From Branchiostoma floridae (taxonomy: Eukaryota; Chordata; Leptocardii; Amphioxiformes; Branchiostomatidae): a stretch of 64,000 nucleotides of DNA. The notes beneath the pieces are model-generated. The model was not told the DNA's origin. It made no database searches and was given only the letters and a program-made list of their open reading frames with translations. The DNA is taken from positions 13,019,926-13,083,925 of the forward strand of contig NC_049988.1 of the NCBI RefSeq assembly GCF_000003815.2. Reading direction: 5' to 3'. Positions 60,541 to 64,000 of the stretch are shown here, one piece after another. Made by a program: the position numbers and the translations under genes. Position 1 is the stretch's first letter. Every line of letters begins with the position of its first letter.

Positions 60541-60696
60541 AATGCGAACACGCTGTGACAATAACAAGGAATAAAAGGGGATTCGTGAAACTGATATACG
60601 TAATAAACAGTACTAAACTCAGAGGTAAAAAACAGAAACATAACCCTCGTGACTTTTCAAGGACGCCCTTGCTTTGTCCCTGGTTCTACAGACACG

Positions 60697-60897
60697 ATGC
60701 CATTACCAGAAAAACCTCCCACCACAGTCCCCGCAATCGCCCCTTCTTTCATAACCTCCCCGGTCACCACCGACACGGTATACGGCAACGCACACGCAAG
60801 GCAGCCGTACGTTATCCTACCAATCTACCCAAGCTACCCGTCGCAGCGCACGACTCAATATCTTGATTCTAACCCAAAATACATGTGTACAGTATTG
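60697..60897 (+). CDS. Small proline-rich open frame ending in a CAAX-like CTVL (uncertain)
   Basis: ATG at 60697 lies 5 bp after an acceptor-like GGTTCTACAG. The 66-codon frame (PLPEKPPTTVPAIAPSF...; VILPIYPSYPSQRTTQYL) has strong C/G third-position bias and ends KYMCTVL, which fits a prenylation box. No family recognised; it could equally be antisense leader sequence of the lipoxygenase gene. Confidence 0.3.
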
Positions 60898-60924
60898 TAA
60901 TACACCAGAAACACGTTGTCTTAC

Positions 60925-61010
60925 CTGTCAAAATCGCTGGTCTCTGTGTCCCGGTGTGAAAGAGGTGTGGTTCTAATTTCTGAAACGCTGGTCTTTTAAC
61001 TGTCAGACAG
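60925..61010 (-). promoter_or_regulatory. Candidate 5' UTR exon of the lipoxygenase gene
   Basis: On the minus strand a GC-richer stretch ends at the donor TTTGACAG|GTAAGA, with no ATG. The start exon at 57828 has an acceptor, so an upstream leader exon is needed. The right border is not defined. Confidence 0.4.
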
Positions 61011-61594
61011 CCAGCGCTGTTACCAGGATAAGATATACCTAGTCACCAATCCTGGGGATATAGTCGGCGCTTTTGTAAATGGGACGTAAGACAAGGAGCG
61101 AGTCCCATGTCAATTTGCATACCGTGTTGTGGAACGGTCCGACCTGCTTGTTACTGGTAATAGGCGTCTATTTGTCACCATGGTGACGGGTGGAGGTGTT
61201 TGTTCGTGTGTACAGTCACTCGTACGTCATGGCGGACGAATTTGACTCTGATGGCAGGTCACATCAACACTGACGTAACGATACCCTTGGATGTCTATGC
61301 TGCCTATTGTGTACTAAATATTACCATTCATTCGGACTGGGGCGAAACTATGTCTACTTAAGCTGTGGGAACTTCCGACCAGAGACAATCTCGGAATTTT
61401 ACTCCGTCCCTTTCGCAGCCATGTCTAATTTGCATAGCATGACACCTTGCGACACTCCCATGTCGCTTACGGACTTCTTATACTGAGACATTGGCGAGGA
61501 ACATTCAGAAGTGTTAAAGTACTGTGAGCCACGCCTTCGTATTGGACAAGCTGCTACCACAAGTGCGACACGACGTTTTCGACTACCAACCAGC
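61010..61594. promoter_or_regulatory. Divergent promoter region between lipoxygenase and phospholipase
   Basis: About 580 bp separate the candidate lipoxygenase leader exon and the phospholipase ATG. It is GC-richer than the surroundings; I see no clear TATA box. Shared control is an inference from the distance. Confidence 0.4.
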
Positions 61595-61786
61595 ATGGGC
61601 CAAAGGAAGTCTAAAATCGAGGCCAAGCCTGTCAACCCTAAACTATTCCAGCGGCTTTCCACGAGGAACTTATTATTTGACAACCCTGCCGCTGAAGAAA
61701 AATATTCGGACTACGATTTTCCCTTTGAAAATCTGGTGTTTGAGGGCGGCGGTACCAGAGGATTGGCCTATGTCGGTGCAGTAAGG
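61595..61786 (+). CDS. Patatin-like phospholipase, first exon (partial)
   Basis: The ATG (context CCAGCATGGG) begins MGQRKSKIEAK...; 64 codons, donor GTAAGG|GTGAGT in phase 0. The end of the exon reads LVFEGGGTRGLAYVGAVR, the glycine-rich oxyanion loop (GGGxRG) that opens patatin-type acyl hydrolases. The catalytic GxSxG serine and the Asp-Gly motif must be in later exons right of the window; I did not find them before 64000. A Gly at position 2 with following basic residues could allow N-myristoylation. Such enzymes free fatty acids from membrane lipids, which is the substrate class of the neighbouring lipoxygenase. Confidence 0.8.
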
Positions 61787-62091
61787 GTGAGTACTAAGTA
61801 CTTCGTCTCAACTTTCATCAAAGTATGTAGGAATGATTGGTGCAAACAACACAGGTAGTATTTAACCCAATCTAGTATATCGCCATGTATTGTTTGAACG
61901 AGAAATCAAGTTAGAGAGTTGTGTACTTATATCAGTACCGGTATCATATTCAAAACATGTAGGTAAGACGACAAACAGGTTTTCAGACAATTTATGCTAA
62001 TTGTAAATGACCTGGCGGGCATTCTTCTCTAGATCTCCGCCCGCATTGTTTGATAGCCCGTAAAATTGCCAGTGGTAAATTATCATACATA

Positions 62092-62275
62092 TATCTCCAT
62101 TCTACTAGACGGTGATCGCGTTACAACCTCCCTGTAATCTAAAATCGGATGATCAATATGTAAAAGTCTGACTGAAAAGACAACAAAGCACATAAAGAGC
62201 AAAAAGGAATATCTGTTTCTTGATCTATGAAATTTGTCGTTGAACTATCGCAGTGAGGTTGCCACGTTGATAATT
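62092..62275. mobile_element. MITE family B copy in phospholipase intron
   Basis: Left TCCATTCTACTAGACGGTGATCGCG, interior AAAAGACAACAAAGCACA, right end CTATCGCAGTGAGGTTGCC. Most similar to 23904-24146. Confidence 0.65.
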
Positions 62276-62311
62276 CGACAAGTAACACGTGTCGTAAGTT
62301 TCTCATTTTTG

Positions 62312-62360
62312 TTTAATGACAATGACAATGACAATGACAATGATGTTTATTGCATGTTCA
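62312..62360 (-). mobile_element. Retroposon tail with hexamer repeat
   Basis: (AATGAC)n directly followed by TTTATTGCATG; on the minus strand GCAATAAA followed by (TGTCAT)n, the look of a LINE/SINE 3' end. Confidence 0.5.
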
Positions 62361-62850
62361 TGTTAATATATCGCCTTTTATTGAGGACATATTTTGTTGT
62401 GCGAAATCTTTATACATACATTCACGTTACAAAATAGGTATACATTACCATTCACCTTGACACGTATAGAAATATAGGTCGGTGGCGTAACAAACCGAAG
62501 AAGGTATATGTATCAACTATAGTGCTTTGTAACTAAGTTTCAAAGTTTATGTGATAATATGAATAGTAGGAGCCCCACCTAACGTCCCTATGACAAAAAA
62601 AACAAAACAAATAAGACAACACACATTGACAGCTTACGTCTAAGAATGTGTGCAAATACGTCTGGCAACACAAAAGCGTGCTTTTTTCGTGGCCCAAGGC
62701 AACGCCAACAACTACACATAGTTGGCACAAAGATAAAATTCTCTATTATAACGTTGAATAGAATAAACGGAAGTGGGATCAGAACTGTGGATTATAGGTG
62801 GATCATTCGATGAAGATTAGACCCCCAGGTAGTAAGATATGTTAGATTAC

Positions 62851-62930
62851 TCAAGTCTGTTACTCAAGCAACATTTACTCGATGAACAGTTTCTCAAGCA
62901 ACAGTTACTCAAGCAACAGATACAAGTCTA
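62851..62930. repeat. Short tandem repeat, ~20 bp units
   Basis: ACTCAAGCAACA(G/T)TT-type units repeat about four times with changes. Intronic if the phospholipase gene continues. Confidence 0.6.
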
Positions 62931-64000
62931 TCAAGTCGCTTAGGTAATCTTGCGTATTCAGTAGGTGGATCATTATACTCGAAAAACCTGGTCTTAACTG
63001 TAATACCTCTTGTATTAATGTCTATGCGCCATTGGAAACCTTTTTTTAGGTTTAGATCATAAATACAATACAGCTGAACTGTTCCATGGCAATTTAAATC
63101 CGAATGTTTGTTTGATGTTACAGTTGTGCCTACACCGTCTGCTGTTGCACTTACCGAAAAGAAAAAAAGTCGAAGGATTTTCAAGCATCTATAGTACTAA
63201 AAATGCTTGCCGCAATTTAACAAAAGAAGTTATACGTCAATGACAATACAAAAATCACAAATATGTCAATCTGAACTTACCACTAAGCATAATGGAAAAC
63301 GCAGTATTGCTATCACCTTGTATTACGCTGTTGTTACACTAAGAGAATTAACGTCATATGTATGAGCAGAGTATTGTGTAAAATGCTAAACGCAACAGTT
63401 AACCATATGGCGAAACCCACACTAGACTGTACTCAGCGTAGACAAGTAGTCCTCTCAAAGACACCTGATCTTGTGTTGGTAGAAGATGTTTGTGTAAGAA
63501 GACGCTTTAGTCGTAGACACACACTTGACATTGTACTAGCATAGTAACCTTTTTACTATTCTCCATAACAACAAACGTACAGTGTCGTCTCTGCCTTTTT
63601 GTTTGGCTATTCAGCGTTGACTTAAGCTCTCCTTTCACCCGATAGACTTGACTTATAACACACGAGAAACCCAACCCTAAAAAGTAATTTGAGGGACGGA
63701 AGTTTTCCTTGACTTTGTATAGTATGGTCACGATACACGTTGGTAGTTAGGGGAAAGTATAAACAAACTTCATAGGGTAAGGCGGAAGTTTGATATTACA
63801 CCGTTCACTCCTATTTCTTTGATTTAAATTGAGTTATAATATTTTACCACTTCCCTCTAGCTGATACTCTTTGATAGGTTGGTTTCTTCTTTTGGGACTG
63901 TACTGAAAATAGTACAAAAATAGTTTTGTCGTTCCTTAATTTTGGGCCAAAAATCATTTTCTACGACGTCGGCCTTAAAATTGCGCGCAAGTGAGCATTT
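62930..64000. other. Probable intron of the phospholipase gene, nothing recognised
   Basis: No exon with patatin motifs was found before the window ends. Confidence 0.4.

Noticed and set aside
1-64000. CRISPR arrays or bacterial operons
   Set aside because: The sequence is intron-rich nuclear DNA; the tandem repeats seen lack spacer structure.

Overview
The window reads as nuclear DNA of an invertebrate deuterostome, most likely a lancelet (Branchiostoma). The genes are split by GT-AG introns, coding exons are GC-rich in AT-rich surroundings, introns are crowded with short inverted-repeat elements, and there are animal lipoxygenase, C-type lectin, Penelope and LINE-type sequences. Species is inferred, not shown. 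Three runs of N (14172-14321, 18309-18408, 54720-54819) are assembly gaps; two interrupt genes. Layout: 1-4260 is repeat-rich and holds a probable Ty3/Gypsy 3' end with an LTR and a LINE 3' end. 3690-9317 (+) is a complete gene for a membrane-anchored protein whose main exon is a bacterial-looking periplasmic-binding (LivJ-type) domain. 9320-10680 is repeat-rich. 10725-18308 (+) is a tandem second copy of that gene, damaged at two splice donors and carrying a Penelope and a SINE-like insertion that the first copy lacks. 18409-21975 (-) is a C-type lectin/threonine-rich mucin gene running into a gap. 22000-30100 has no recognisable gene, only several families of short inverted-repeat elements and a ~180 bp tandem array. 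30112-45128 (-) is a large gene of unknown identity: nearly every internal exon is symmetric (phase 1-1), and it has three candidate ATG exons and an early stop exon. 45130-47870 is empty apart from a LINE tail. 47877-60925 (-) is an animal lipoxygenase with a PLAT domain and all iron ligands. 61595 onward (+) is the first exon of a patatin-like phospholipase that leaves the window. How genes may work together: the lipoxygenase and the phospholipase are divergent neighbours, with about 670 bp between the candidate lipoxygenase leader exon and the phospholipase ATG; a lipase that frees polyunsaturated fatty acids and an enzyme that dioxygenates them is a sensible pair. The tandem pair at 3.7-18.3 kb is the best candidate for something undescribed: a solute-binding domain fixed in an animal membrane by an N-terminal anchor, followed by cysteine/glycine-rich modules, a segment resembling prokaryotic CFI-box domains, and a C-terminal membrane segment. 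All coordinates of splice sites were read by eye and kept only where the reading phases of successive exons agree.
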